Part shown: positions 18,567 to 27,500 of the stretch, piece by piece
Layout of the letters: each line of letters begins with the position of its first letter
Position numbering within the stretch: the first letter of the stretch is position 1
NCBI GenBank assembly: GCA_937873455.1
Contig: CALMYG010000176.1
Coordinates: 1 to 64,000, forward strand
Origin: an uncultured Verrucomicrobiota bacterium
Lineage (GTDB): Bacteria; Verrucomicrobiota; Kiritimatiellia; CAIVKH01
Direction: 5' to 3'
Length of the DNA stretch: 64,000 nucleotides
Notes under the pieces: model-generated
What the model saw: only the letters and a program-made list of their open reading frames with translations
Told to the model about the DNA's origin: nothing
Database searches by the model: none
Program-made: the position numbers and the translations under genes

Positions 18567-19514
18567 TTATTCCCGAACCTTCCATACCACCCGGATATGG
18601 TCTTCCCCTCCCGGGGCCTCCAGCGCCTTTCCTAAAAGATCCAACCGCGTTTCCAGGATAAAAAGCAACCCGCCGAAAAGACCCTCGCGCTCCTTCATGC
18701 CGAAGCAGAGGTTGTCGGCCATGGTCTCCATGTTGTTCCCGAAGGCCGTTCCGATCTTGGTCTCCACCCCGCGCTGGCTCGAAACAATGGAATCGCCAGG
18801 TATCGTCAATGCCGCCTCGACCAGAGCAACCGGCCAGCTAAATGGCAAGGTGGCAATCGTGACAACCACCATCCCGGCATTGATCCGCGCCGACAAACGG
18901 TTCTCGCCCCGGATCTTTTGGCTCAGGTCCCGGAGCGAATCCTCTGCGAGCTGCCGCAAAAAGTCATCCGCCCGCGTCGCATGCCGTTTTGCCTCCGGCA
19001 ATTCCCCTTTTGCCAACGCCTGTTGCAGGGCCCAGCTTTCGAGCGTCTCCAGTTCGTACAAATACAGATCAATCATCCGGTTGATGGCGATTTCCAGCCT
19101 GTTGGAAGGATTGAGCAATTCCATCACCCGGGCGGCGACCAGTCGGTTGTATTCCTCCACCGATTTCGCGTACGAACGGTACTGCATGGATATCCCCTGG
19201 AATCCCGCCACCCATTCGCCGCTGTTCCAGATTGCCGCCAAAATCTCCTCGTGGATTTCCCACACCAGCTCCGCTGCCCGGGCCTCGCCCTCCCGGCGCA
19301 CCCGGTCCACCAGGTACTCGTGATAGGTCAACTTCCTGGGCGGTTTATCCGGGAGCGAGAGTTCAGCATAAGGCCCCGTCATCACACCCTGAACCGGACC
19401 GGGCCGGTTGGCGATCTCCAACGGAATATCCGGCCTCCGGACCGCCAGGGTCAGTCCAGCCGCCACCAACAACCCACCCAGGGCAAGCATGCGAATGTTT
19501 TGGTTCATTTTCAT
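18567..19514 (-). CDS. Membrane-anchored alpha-helical protein (copy B)
   Basis: A 315-residue protein with an N-terminal hydrophobic anchor (MLALGGLLVAAGLTLAV). A long helical domain follows, with a second hydrophobic segment near residue 220 (MVVVTIATLPFSWPVALVEA). It is a paralogue of the gene at 21897-22850. A 158-bp stretch, 19171-19328, is identical base for base to 22501-22658, although flanking sequence has clearly diverged. No family recognised. It is coupled to the DUF4230-like gene 28 bases downstream. Confidence 0.55.
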   Translation of the reverse strand: MKMNQNIRMLALGGLLVAAGLTLAVRRPDIPLEIANRPGPVQGVMTGPYAELSLPDKPPRKLTYHEYLVDRVRREGEARAAELVWEIHEEILAAIWNSGEWVAGFQGISMQYRSYAKSVEEYNRLVAARVMELLNPSNRLEIAINRMIDLYLYELETLESWALQQALAKGELPEAKRHATRADDFLRQLAEDSLRDLSQKIRGENRLSARINAGMVVVTIATLPFSWPVALVEAALTIPGDSIVSSQRGVETKIGTAFGNNMETMADNLCFGMKEREGLFGGLLFILETRLDLLGKALEAPGGEDHIRVVWKVRE

Positions 19515-19516
19515 GG

Positions 19517-20401
19517 TTAACAGGCTCCTTGATTGTTCGTCGCCATCGCTTGCTGATTAGTCCGGCGGTTCCGCCACCAGCCCCTTATCGCCATCCGCAG
19601 ACCAAACAGCCCAATCAGCGCGCCGACCACGACATTCATATTGACCCGGTCCATGGCCTTGCCGGCCACTTCTCCAAGGGTCCTGATAAATTCCCGCACG
19701 AACCCCTCGCCCAGCTTGCGAATGCCCTCAATGAAGGGTTCCGGATTCGCAACAAAGGCCGTCAGCCCACCGGCCACCACCAGCGCGCCCTTGTTGCGCC
19801 AGATGAAATCCATGCCCTTGTTCCCGTAGTTGCCCACCACCTTGAGCAGTTTATCGAAATCCGCCTCGGAAAAGCGGCGCTCCTGGTGAAGCCGGATCAG
19901 CTCCCGTTGCCGGGCCGGCGTGAGGTTGTTGAGCGCCTTTGCTCCAAGCTCGCCATGTTGAGCCAGCACCGGATACGCCTGATGCCGGGTTTTGGCCATG
20001 GCCTTGAACATTTCATCGCTTTCCTTGACCATGATCCGAAGCCCCGCCGGATTTTGGGCCATTTTCACCGCCTCGTCGCCGTGCTTGGTCATCATGCGCA
20101 TCGCCGAACGGCCCACGTCGTCGGGGTTCTCGAGCAAAACCTTCATCGCCGGGCCACCAAAGCGATCCACCACGTGGATGCCGTCATCCCCGTATCGGCT
20201 TATCACCTTGCCTACCGCCTCCGGGGACTCGTTCAAAAGCCGGCCCATCGCCTTGCTGGGGGCGCGCTTGAGGGAATACTCCACCGCCTCCCGGACCGCC
20301 CTCCCGCCCACCGTCACCACCGAGCCCGGAGCGGGAGCGGCCATCAGACCCCAAAACACCCCCAGCATGCTCAGCACTATATAGTTCGTTTGGTTTTTCA
20401 T
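19517..20401 (-). CDS. Exported/membrane protein of unknown function
   Basis: A 294-residue protein. A signal-like segment (YIVLSMLGVFWGLMAAPAPG) opens it, a repetitive helical middle contains DDVGRSAMRMMTKHGDEAVK and similar units, and a C-terminal TM helix (VVGALIGLFGLRMAI) is followed by a basic tail. The RYGDDGIHVVDRFG/MTKHGDEAVKMA repeats resemble weakly conserved Asp/Gly-rich helical repeats. An ATG at 20416 is an alternative start. It heads the lower membrane operon, and an island promoter signal lies just upstream. Confidence 0.5.
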   Translation of the reverse strand: MKNQTNYIVLSMLGVFWGLMAAPAPGSVVTVGGRAVREAVEYSLKRAPSKAMGRLLNESPEAVGKVISRYGDDGIHVVDRFGGPAMKVLLENPDDVGRSAMRMMTKHGDEAVKMAQNPAGLRIMVKESDEMFKAMAKTRHQAYPVLAQHGELGAKALNNLTPARQRELIRLHQERRFSEADFDKLLKVVGNYGNKGMDFIWRNKGALVVAGGLTAFVANPEPFIEGIRKLGEGFVREFIRTLGEVAGKAMDRVNMNVVVGALIGLFGLRMAIRGWWRNRRTNQQAMATNNQGAC

Positions 20402-20430
20402 GGTTTCCGTTTTCATCCTTATACGATTAC

Positions 20431-20459
20431 AAGAAGCGGGCATGGCTCCACATTTCCGG
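20431..20459 (-). promoter_or_regulatory. Island promoter signal before the 19517-20401 operon
   Basis: Coding strand: CCGGAAAT-N13-CGCTTCTT, then 14 bases to the ATG at 20416 and 29 bases to the ATG at 20401. Full match to the motif set. Confidence 0.6.
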
Positions 20460-20694
20460 ACTTCTTTTGCCGGCATCGCATCCGCCGACGCGCGGCCCGA
20501 TGTGGTGCGGCCGACGACACCGCGAACCACAGCTTGGCGTAGCCCCCTTGCTGGGGCGGATGATGGTATGAATTTCACGCGCCTGCAGCCGCGTCTACAA
20601 CCCGGCAAATTGCTGAAGGCCGGGTCGCTGCCTGCCCTCTGCAGTCGTTGCGGGGAAGAACTCCCTGCGCCTTCAGCCCGGCGATGGCATTCGC

Positions 20695-21093
20695 TTAAGC
20701 GCACAAGACGCCCTCCCCCGCGGATGCCGCCATCTCCTCCCCGCCCGGAAGTCCGCAGGCAATCAGGATGATCGCCACCAGCAGCTTCACCACAAACCAA
20801 CCGCCCTTGGTAATCCAGAAAAACACCTTCCCCGCCAAGCCCGCCAGGAACATCAACAAAGAGTGAACCGGCGATTTTTCCGGCCTCGTTTCCTCGCGAA
20901 GTTCCGGTTCCGGATACGGACGGTCCGCCGCCACGGCCATGTGATACTTGGGGTGGTCATAGGCGATCCGCTCCCCGTGGGCGGGTTGCGTCACCAACAC
21001 GTCGGGACAACACCACGACCAAACCAATACGAGGGCGGAACAAAGACTGGCCGTCGAGACGGCCCGCCGGATTATTTTGGTAACGGTTCTCAT
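20695..21093 (-). CDS. Small membrane protein, unknown
   Basis: A 132-residue protein with an N-terminal hydrophobic segment (ASLCSALVLVWSWCC) and a C-terminal TM stretch (FWITKGGWFVVKLLVAIILIACG) separated by an acidic, proline-rich linker. Its start overlaps the stop of the DUF4230-like gene by four bases. It is the last gene of the upper copy of the duplicated unit; the lower copy has no obvious counterpart. The 278 bases downstream (20417-20694) hold the next operon's promoter signal and nothing else I can name. Confidence 0.5.
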   Translation of the reverse strand: MRTVTKIIRRAVSTASLCSALVLVWSWCCPDVLVTQPAHGERIAYDHPKYHMAVAADRPYPEPELREETRPEKSPVHSLLMFLAGLAGKVFFWITKGGWFVVKLLVAIILIACGLPGGEEMAASAGEGVLCA

Positions 21094-21869
21094 TTCTTTT
21101 GAAACAGGTCGGCGTACACTTCGGGATCCTTCTCAAAACGGATTTCGATAAGGTCGTGAAATCGCTGGACCAGGGCCGGATCCAACTGACCGACAAAGTC
21201 GAGCAGAATGTCACGGAATACCGTTTCAGCATGAACACGCGCCTGCTTGCTGTGCATGACTTTCTTGAGCGCTTCTTCCGTGGCCATTTGGGTAAGAGGT
21301 TGTTGGGCACGGCGCGCGACCTTGTCCTTGTCCGAATCATTCCGCAACCGGGTCGTGTGGACGTGATAAATGCGCATCTCGGCGAGATTCACATTCGCCC
21401 GGTACAACAACGAGGGCGGCCGCAAATAGATGACGATCTTGTTGCTTTCCCTCTCCACCCGGTACGGCATGCTCCGGATGTCCAACCGGTAACCGTAGTA
21501 GGCCTCATAAGGCGCCTGAACCCCGACATACAAAGTACCCCAGAATCTGGAATGGTCCCACCGGGTGTTCTTGATCGTCCCCTTGTTGTGCCCCACGACC
21601 AGGCAGGGATTGGCCATCTTGCTGGCCCGGGCCTTCATGCCGTGCTGGAGCGCGTTGGCTACGTTGGTTTCCGACAAAGTCGCCAGCGGATCAACCACCG
21701 GCAAAACTTCGGACTCGCCTGCCGCCTGCTTCAGCGACCCGTAGCGCAAGGCCAGCGCCGGAACCATGACGATACCAAGCGTTCCCGCGATGATGGCCGC
21801 CAGCAAGGCCAGATCCCGGAAATGCGGAAGGGTCTTTGCCCGTTGTATTTTCTCCTTGATCGTGTTCAT
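21090..21869 (-). CDS. Membrane-anchored protein, DUF4230-like (copy A)
   Basis: A 259-residue paralogue of the 17762-18538 protein. It has the same layout: an N-terminal TM segment (LALLAAIIAGTLGIVMVPALAL), then a soluble domain with GTLYVGVQAPYEAYYGYRLDIRS and a C-terminal helical part ending in EVYADLFQKK. Shared residues suggest the conserved core is the extracytoplasmic domain. It overlaps the following small membrane gene by ATGA and follows its 317-residue partner by 27 bases. Confidence 0.55.
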   Translation of the reverse strand: MNTIKEKIQRAKTLPHFRDLALLAAIIAGTLGIVMVPALALRYGSLKQAAGESEVLPVVDPLATLSETNVANALQHGMKARASKMANPCLVVGHNKGTIKNTRWDHSRFWGTLYVGVQAPYEAYYGYRLDIRSMPYRVERESNKIVIYLRPPSLLYRANVNLAEMRIYHVHTTRLRNDSDKDKVARRAQQPLTQMATEEALKKVMHSKQARVHAETVFRDILLDFVGQLDPALVQRFHDLIEIRFEKDPEVYADLFQKK

Positions 21870-21896
21870 GGCGATTTTCCCTTCATGATGTTGCGG

Positions 21897-22850
21897 TTAT
21901 TGCTCACGCTGGAGCGCCACCCGGATATTGTCCTCGCCGCCGGGCAATCCCAGCGCCACACCCAAAAGATCGAGTCTGGTTTCAAGAATGGAGAGCAACC
22001 CGCCGAACAGGCCATCCTGTCCCTTCATCCCGAAACAGAGGTTATCAGCCAGCTTCTCCATATTGTTATCGACCGCCACCCCGGTTTTGGTCTCCACCCC
22101 GCGCTGGCTCGAAACGATGGCTTCACCGGGAACCGTGATCGCCGCCTCAGCCAGCGCAATCGGCCAGCTAAACGGAAGGGTGGCAATGGTGACGACAAGG
22201 ATCCCCCCGTTAATTCGCGCCGACAACCGATTCTCCTTCCGCACTTTGCGACTCAGGTCCTGAAGCGAACCCTCCGCGATCATCCGCAAGAAGTCATCCG
22301 CCCGCGCAGGGGCCAGATGCGCTGCCGGCAATTCACCCTCCGCCATCGCCCGCTGCAGGGCCCAGCTCTCGAGGCTTTCCAGATCATACAGGTACTGGCC
22401 GATCATCCGGTTGATGGCAATTTCCAGCTTGTTCGAGGGATTGATCAATTCCACCACCTTCCCGGCCACCAGCCGATTGAACTCCTCTTCCGATTTCGTG
22501 TACGAACGGTACTGCATGGATATCCCCTGGAATCCCGCCACCCATTCGCCGCTGTTCCAGATTGCCGCCAAAATCTCCTCGTGGATTTCCCACACCAGCT
22601 CCGCTGCCCGGGCCTCGCCCTCCCGGCGCACCCGGTCCACCAGGTACTCGTGATAGGTTAGCCGCTTGGGCGCCTCCTCCGGCAGGGAGAGGTCGGATGA
22701 AGGTCCCGGCAGGACGAGGCCGGACCCGGGCCGACCGGCAATCTCCAGCGGGATGTCCGGCTTCCGGAGCGCCACAAACAGACCGGCCGTGGCCAGCATC
22801 ACCCCCGCCACGATCATTATGTGATTCGCGTTGTTTTTCATGGTGTACAT
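21897..22850 (-). CDS. Membrane-anchored alpha-helical protein (copy A)
   Basis: A 317-residue paralogue of 18567-19514 with the same N-terminal anchor and second hydrophobic patch (GILVVTIATLPFSWPIALAEA). The sequence AAGGAG-TGAAG precedes the ATG at 22850, giving MYTMKNN..., which fixes the start. It leads the upper copy of the duplicated unit, and the island promoter signal sits 20 bases before the ATG. Function unknown. Its placement next to cas2-cas1 and its shared promoter argue for a defence role, but that is inference. Confidence 0.55.
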   Translation of the reverse strand: MYTMKNNANHIMIVAGVMLATAGLFVALRKPDIPLEIAGRPGSGLVLPGPSSDLSLPEEAPKRLTYHEYLVDRVRREGEARAAELVWEIHEEILAAIWNSGEWVAGFQGISMQYRSYTKSEEEFNRLVAGKVVELINPSNKLEIAINRMIGQYLYDLESLESWALQRAMAEGELPAAHLAPARADDFLRMIAEGSLQDLSRKVRKENRLSARINGGILVVTIATLPFSWPIALAEAAITVPGEAIVSSQRGVETKTGVAVDNNMEKLADNLCFGMKGQDGLFGGLLSILETRLDLLGVALGLPGGEDNIRVALQREQ

Positions 22851-22870
22851 CTTCACTCCTTCACACTCAC

Positions 22871-22899
22871 AAGAAGCGGTGTCGTCTTACAATTTCCGG
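22871..22899 (-). promoter_or_regulatory. Island promoter signal before the upper membrane operon
   Basis: Coding strand: CCGGAAAT-N13-CGCTTCTT, followed 20 bases later by the ATG at 22850, with a good ribosome-binding site (AAGGAG) between them. Confidence 0.6.
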
Positions 22900-22950
22900 A
22901 TTTTGTTTTCCCGGCATCGAATCCATCACCGGAGCACTCCGCCGCAACCT

Positions 22951-23229
22951 TCAACCCACCACCACCTCACCCGGCAGGGCCGCGCCCTCCCGGCCCAGCA
23001 CCCGTTGCCCCTCCAGCACCACTTGCGGCACCGCGTAGATCCGGACCTGGTCCTCCTCCTCGTCGAGCAAGATCTTCAGCTTTTTTTCCATTTCCTCCCG
23101 GCGCGGATCAGGGAGGGCGCATTCAAAAACGGATTTTTGGGCGCGGACTCCGTAATGGGTCATGAGCTTGGCCACCTTCTGCAGCCGGCGAGCATTCGAA
23201 ATGTCATACGCGACAAGGTAGGTTTTCAT
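22951..23229 (-). CDS. cas2: Cas2, CRISPR adaptation protein
   Basis: A 92-residue Cas2 with the canonical start MKTYLVAYDIS and then RLQKVAKLMTHYGVRAQKSVFEC. The Asp in AYDIS is the conserved metal-site residue. Cas2 dimers bridge two Cas1 dimers in the spacer-integration complex. It lies 61 bases downstream of cas1 and is presumably transcribed with it from the promoter signal at 24290-24318. Confidence 0.95.
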   Translation of the reverse strand: MKTYLVAYDISNARRLQKVAKLMTHYGVRAQKSVFECALPDPRREEMEKKLKILLDEEEDQVRIYAVPQVVLEGQRVLGREGAALPGEVVVG

Positions 23230-23290
23230 GGGGTGATGGTTTCGGAGTTCAGTATTTCAGCTTTCAGGTTTCATCCCTCATCCCTTCCGT

Positions 23291-24274
23291 TCACGCCGCT
23301 TCTTGCATAGCTTCCGTCCACACCGGCGGCCGCCGGTCCTTCATGGCCTGCTGGAAATCCCGCACATACGCCTGCAGGGTGCGGTTGATGCCGGACGGAT
23401 TGTCGGGATCGGTTTGATTCCGGAACAGGTGGATATAGCGTTTGAAGCCCTCGGTGGTCAGACGACACCCATCCGCCGCGGTGGTTTCAAAGTCCTCCGG
23501 CCTCAGCTCCTCCGCCTGCAGCGCCTTGACCACGGCATGATCGCACCAGGCCGCCCGCAGGGGTTCCAGGAGGTCGAGGGCAAAACTCGGCCGGCCGTAC
23601 TCCAACTGGTGCAGGAAACCCACGAACGGATCCAGTCCGCCGGCATATGCCGCCGCCACGGCAAAGCCCACCACCAGCATATAACTCAAGGAAAGCAGGG
23701 CATTCACCGGGTCGCGAGGCGGTTGCCGGTTCCGACCCTCCCATCGAAAACCCGGCGGCAGAGCCGCGGCCAAACCGCCAAAGTGATACTTCGCCGCTTG
23801 GGCCTCGACCGCTAAAACTGCCTCCATGCGCTCGGCATCCGTCAGGCGGTCACGACACGACCGGATCCCGTCCAAGGCAGACGAAGTATCTCCCCAGTCA
23901 TTGCGGCGCCATTTCGACAACGTAAACAGCGAAGCATCCATTTTTGCCTTGACCAGGCATTTGGCTGCGGTGGTGGAAAACTCCGGATTCGATGCGCATT
24001 CATATTGTATCAAGCGGCGCTCCACGTTTTTCGGAAAGCCTGGTTGAAGCATGCCTCGAAAATGACCCGAGCGGGAAAGGTAAAGCAGGGGAACCCCCTG
24101 ATCGAGAAGGGCCGTCATGGCCTGAGTGCTCACCTGAACCGCGCCCAGTAGCACCACGCACTCCAGCATGGCTTCCGGAAGCACCGTCAGCTCTTGATCT
24201 TTGTTGGTGACCACAAATTGTCCCGCCCGCTTTCGCAAGTAGGCACCTTGTGTCGTTATGAAGAGTGTGCTCAT
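23291..24274 (-). CDS. cas1: Cas1, CRISPR integrase
   Basis: A 327-residue Cas1 integrase. The N-terminal beta domain begins STLFITTQGAYLRKRAG, with the typical LLYLSRSGHFRG turn. The catalytic C-terminal domain carries the GFLHQLEYGRPSFALDLLEP block (His and Asp metal ligands); its acidic partner should lie in the helix before it. It is a stand-alone Cas1, not fused to the RT: RT activity is supplied by a separate RT-primase gene. I use the ATG at 24274, 15 bases after the island promoter signal. Confidence 0.95.
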   Translation of the reverse strand: MSTLFITTQGAYLRKRAGQFVVTNKDQELTVLPEAMLECVVLLGAVQVSTQAMTALLDQGVPLLYLSRSGHFRGMLQPGFPKNVERRLIQYECASNPEFSTTAAKCLVKAKMDASLFTLSKWRRNDWGDTSSALDGIRSCRDRLTDAERMEAVLAVEAQAAKYHFGGLAAALPPGFRWEGRNRQPPRDPVNALLSLSYMLVVGFAVAAAYAGGLDPFVGFLHQLEYGRPSFALDLLEPLRAAWCDHAVVKALQAEELRPEDFETTAADGCRLTTEGFKRYIHLFRNQTDPDNPSGINRTLQAYVRDFQQAMKDRRPPVWTEAMQEAA

Positions 24275-24289
24275 GGTTGACCTATAAAA

Positions 24290-24318
24290 AAGAAGCAAAA
24301 CGGATATGAAAATTCCGG
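24290..24318 (-). promoter_or_regulatory. Island promoter signal before cas1-cas2
   Basis: Coding strand: CCGGAATT-N13-TGCTTCTT, then TTTTATAGG and the cas1 ATG 15 bases on. It differs from the consensus by one base in each half. The segment after it resembles that before the RT-primase gene (ATTTATAGG). Confidence 0.6.
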
Positions 24319-24557
24319 ACTACCAGCTATTGGTTCCAGACATCCAACACTCCTTGGTCAACCCCTTCACTAAATATTTGTAAGTCATTGCAAATCAAGG
24401 AAACCGATGTCAACCGCATAACCCGTTGAACATCAAGAGGTAAAAAGTCGAGTCCCCACACTTTTTGCGGCAAGACATTCTTCGGCGTTCTTTTCCGTGA
24501 ATCATGTAAAAATCACCTTCAGAAAATGCTTGTATTGCGATAATAACAAGAGCTAGT
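24319..24557 (+). promoter_or_regulatory. CRISPR leader
   Basis: About 240 bases between the cas1 promoter signal and the first repeat, AT-rich in the last 60 bases. A GATAAT hexamer lies about 15 bases before the repeat and could be a -10 element for rightward transcription of the array. The region also holds one of the two ATTTG-N10-CAAAT/GTAAGTCATTG sites (24378-24398). Assigned as leader because it adjoins cas1 and an intact first repeat, while the far end of the array is degenerate. Confidence 0.6.
24378..24398. repeat. Paired site 1, GTAAGTCATTG element
   Basis: This 21-base sequence matches 49692-49712 at 20 of 21 positions, with weaker similarity for about 20 bases before it (both preceded by CAACCCCT). 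The copy here has inverted arms ATTTG...CAAAT. The two copies bracket the segment from the CRISPR leader to cas6. Confidence 0.5.
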
Positions 24558-27500
24558 GTCGGAATAGATGCCGCCGAAAGGCGGGTTAAGACATCCATTG
24601 GCAACCCTAAACAGAACTGCTTTTGGGCGTCGGAATAGATGCCGCCGAAAGGCGGGTTAAGACATGAACTCGACGTGGTCGAGATCCAACGCCAAGCTGT
24701 CGGAATAGATGCCGCCGAAAGGCGGGTTAAGACAGCGCTGGACACCTCTACGTCATTTCTTATGTCGTGTCGGAATAGATGCCGCCGAAAGGCGGGTTAA
24801 GACATTTTTCGTTGGGGTCCAGCCGGAGCCGGAGCCACGGTCGGAATAGATGCCGCCGAAAGGCGGGTTAAGACATGACGTTTTCAGTGGTGACGCTAAT
24901 GCCCGGATGTCGGAATAGATGCCGCCGAAAGGCGGGTTAAGACACTTCGAGCTCGGCTCGATGCTGCCCACGCACGCGTCGGAATAGATGCCGCCGAAAG
25001 GCGGGTTAAGACAACTCGACGTGATCCACGTCCAGAGCCAGCGAGCCCTGTCGGAATAGATGCCGCCGAAAGGCGGGTTAAGACATCGCTCGGATCGAGC
25101 CTGAGACGGAGCCACGGGGTTGTCGGAATAGATGCCGCCGAAAGGCGGGTTAAGACAACCCACTGCTGTTTTGAGCGACAGATATGCTCGGTCGGAATAG
25201 ATGCCGCCGAAAGGCGGGTTAAGACATTTTGAAACCGCCGATACGACACAGATCCGCTATGTCGGAATAGATGCCGCCGAAAGGCGGGTTAAGACATGTT
25301 GTTGTGCCGGTGATGTTGATGTATCACCGGTCGGAATAGATGCCGCCGAAAGGCGGGTTAAGACATGTGCACCTCCTCTTTCGGACGCGCCGGGCGCATG
25401 TCGGAATAGATGCCGCCGAAAGGCGGGTTAAGACACCGCCACTGGTTCGACCCCTTGCGGCTCTTCCGCGTCGGAATAGATGCCGCCGAAAGGCGGGTTA
25501 AGACTAAACCCCGTTTCGGCGGCACACCGAACCGCTGTGTCGGAATAGATGCCGCCGAAAGGCGGGTTAAGACATCTGGTTTTTCATACCGCCTTCCATA
25601 TATTAATGGGTCGGAATAGATGCCGCCGAAAGGCGGGTTAAGACATCACCTGGAGCTTCTCGGATGGGTCCAGTCTCAGCCGTCGGAATAGATGCCGCCG
25701 AAAGGCGGGTTAAGACGGTACTCAGCGATAGCCTTTGAGTATGGGTTCACCGTCGGAATAGATGCCGCCGAAAGGCGGGTTAAGACATCGCCTTGTAACC
25801 TTCGCGAATAGCTTCGATGGTCGGAATAGATGCCGCCGAAAGGCGGGTTAAGACATGGATGCCCCGGCTTAGGGTCAAGGTATCCCATGTCGGAATAGAT
25901 GCCGCCGAAAGGCGGGTTAAGACAGCTCGGCTCGATACTCCCGACGCACGTGAATTGTGTCGGAATAGATGCCGCCGAAAGGCGGGTTAAGACACACACA
26001 GCCCTGGTGCCCGGTAGGGGTGGGTACGGGTCGGAATAGATGCCGCCGAAAGGCGGGTTAAGACACGGTTCACTTCGCGACGACCGAACTTTGTAAACGT
26101 CGGAATAGATGCCGCCGAAAGGCGGGTTAAGACACAGCAATGTATCCGTTAAGTTCTCCAAACGTAGTCGGTCGGAATAGATGCCGCCGAAAGGCGGGTT
26201 AAGACATTTATCAACTGGCGTAATGCGCATAGCTCCGCGATGTCGGAATAGATGCCGCCGAAAGACGGGTTAAGACAGTTAAACCGAACATATCCCCGAA
26301 TTGTGCTTTGGTGTCGGAATAGATGCCGCCGAAAGGCGGGTTAAGACACCAAACGTCCGCTTGTGCAACGAACCATCCGTGTTGTCGGAATAGATGCCGC
26401 CGAAAGGCGGGTTAAGACATTTTTTAAGCCGACACAGGCGGCACCTCGCCGCGTCGGAATAGATGCCGCCGAAAGGCGGGTTAAGACACTGCCTTGGCTA
26501 CATCAAGTAGCCAGTCGACGGCTGTCGGAATAGATGCCGCCGAAAGGCGGGTTAAGACACTTTTAACCATTTAGCCTGTGGCGTTGTGTATTGTCGGAAT
26601 AGATGCCGCCGAAAGGCGGGTTAAGACAGGTGGTTGGCGGCTTCGGTGTAAGACACACCGGTCGGAATAGATGCCGCCGAAAGGCGGGTTAAGACATGGC
26701 TCTCTGTTGCCACCCGTCGGAATCACCAACAAAGTCGGAATAGATGCCGCCGAAAGGCGGGTTAAGACAACAATTCCTTTGTCGCCAATCGTTCCGCCAA
26801 AAGTCGGAATAGATGCCGCCGAAAGGCGGGTTAAGACACCAGGTCTCTGGCCAGCTCGCACTCGCGTGCGATGTCGGAATAGATGCCGCCGAAAGGCGGG
26901 TTAAGACATGCCAGCCAGCTTGTCTATGAACGAGCGGTTAATGGTCGGAATAGATGCCGCCGAAAGGCGGGTTAAGACACTCTCTAACTCCCCGTACGAA
27001 AACTCGTACGGGTGTCGGAATAGATGCCGCCGAAAGGCGGGTTAAGACACACCTCGTCCCCGGCCGCGGTTGCGGTTTGTCGTCGGAATAGATGCCGCCG
27101 AAAGGCGGGTTAAGACACAAAACCCCCGGCAAGCACCAGGGGTCCTAATACGTCGGAATAGATGCCGCCGAAAGGCGGGTTAAGACAGTCAAAATCTTAC
27201 GCAAGTTTTTGATACTGCTTGTCGGAATAGATGCCGCCGAAAGGCGGGTTAAGACACCTTCTCGCACGAGAACGCAAGAAACCTTTCCTGTCGGAATAGA
27301 TGCCGCCGAAAGGCGGGTTAAGACACGAGGGCCTTGGCCAGAGACCTGGCCATATCGCGTCGGAATAGATGCCGCCGAAAGGCGGGTTAAGACACGTCCT
27401 CGGCTGACTTGGCTACGTCAAGTAGCCGTCGGAATAGATGCCGCCGAAAGGCGGGTTAAGACATACACCGAAGCCGAGCTCTTCTCGCCAGTCTCTTAGT

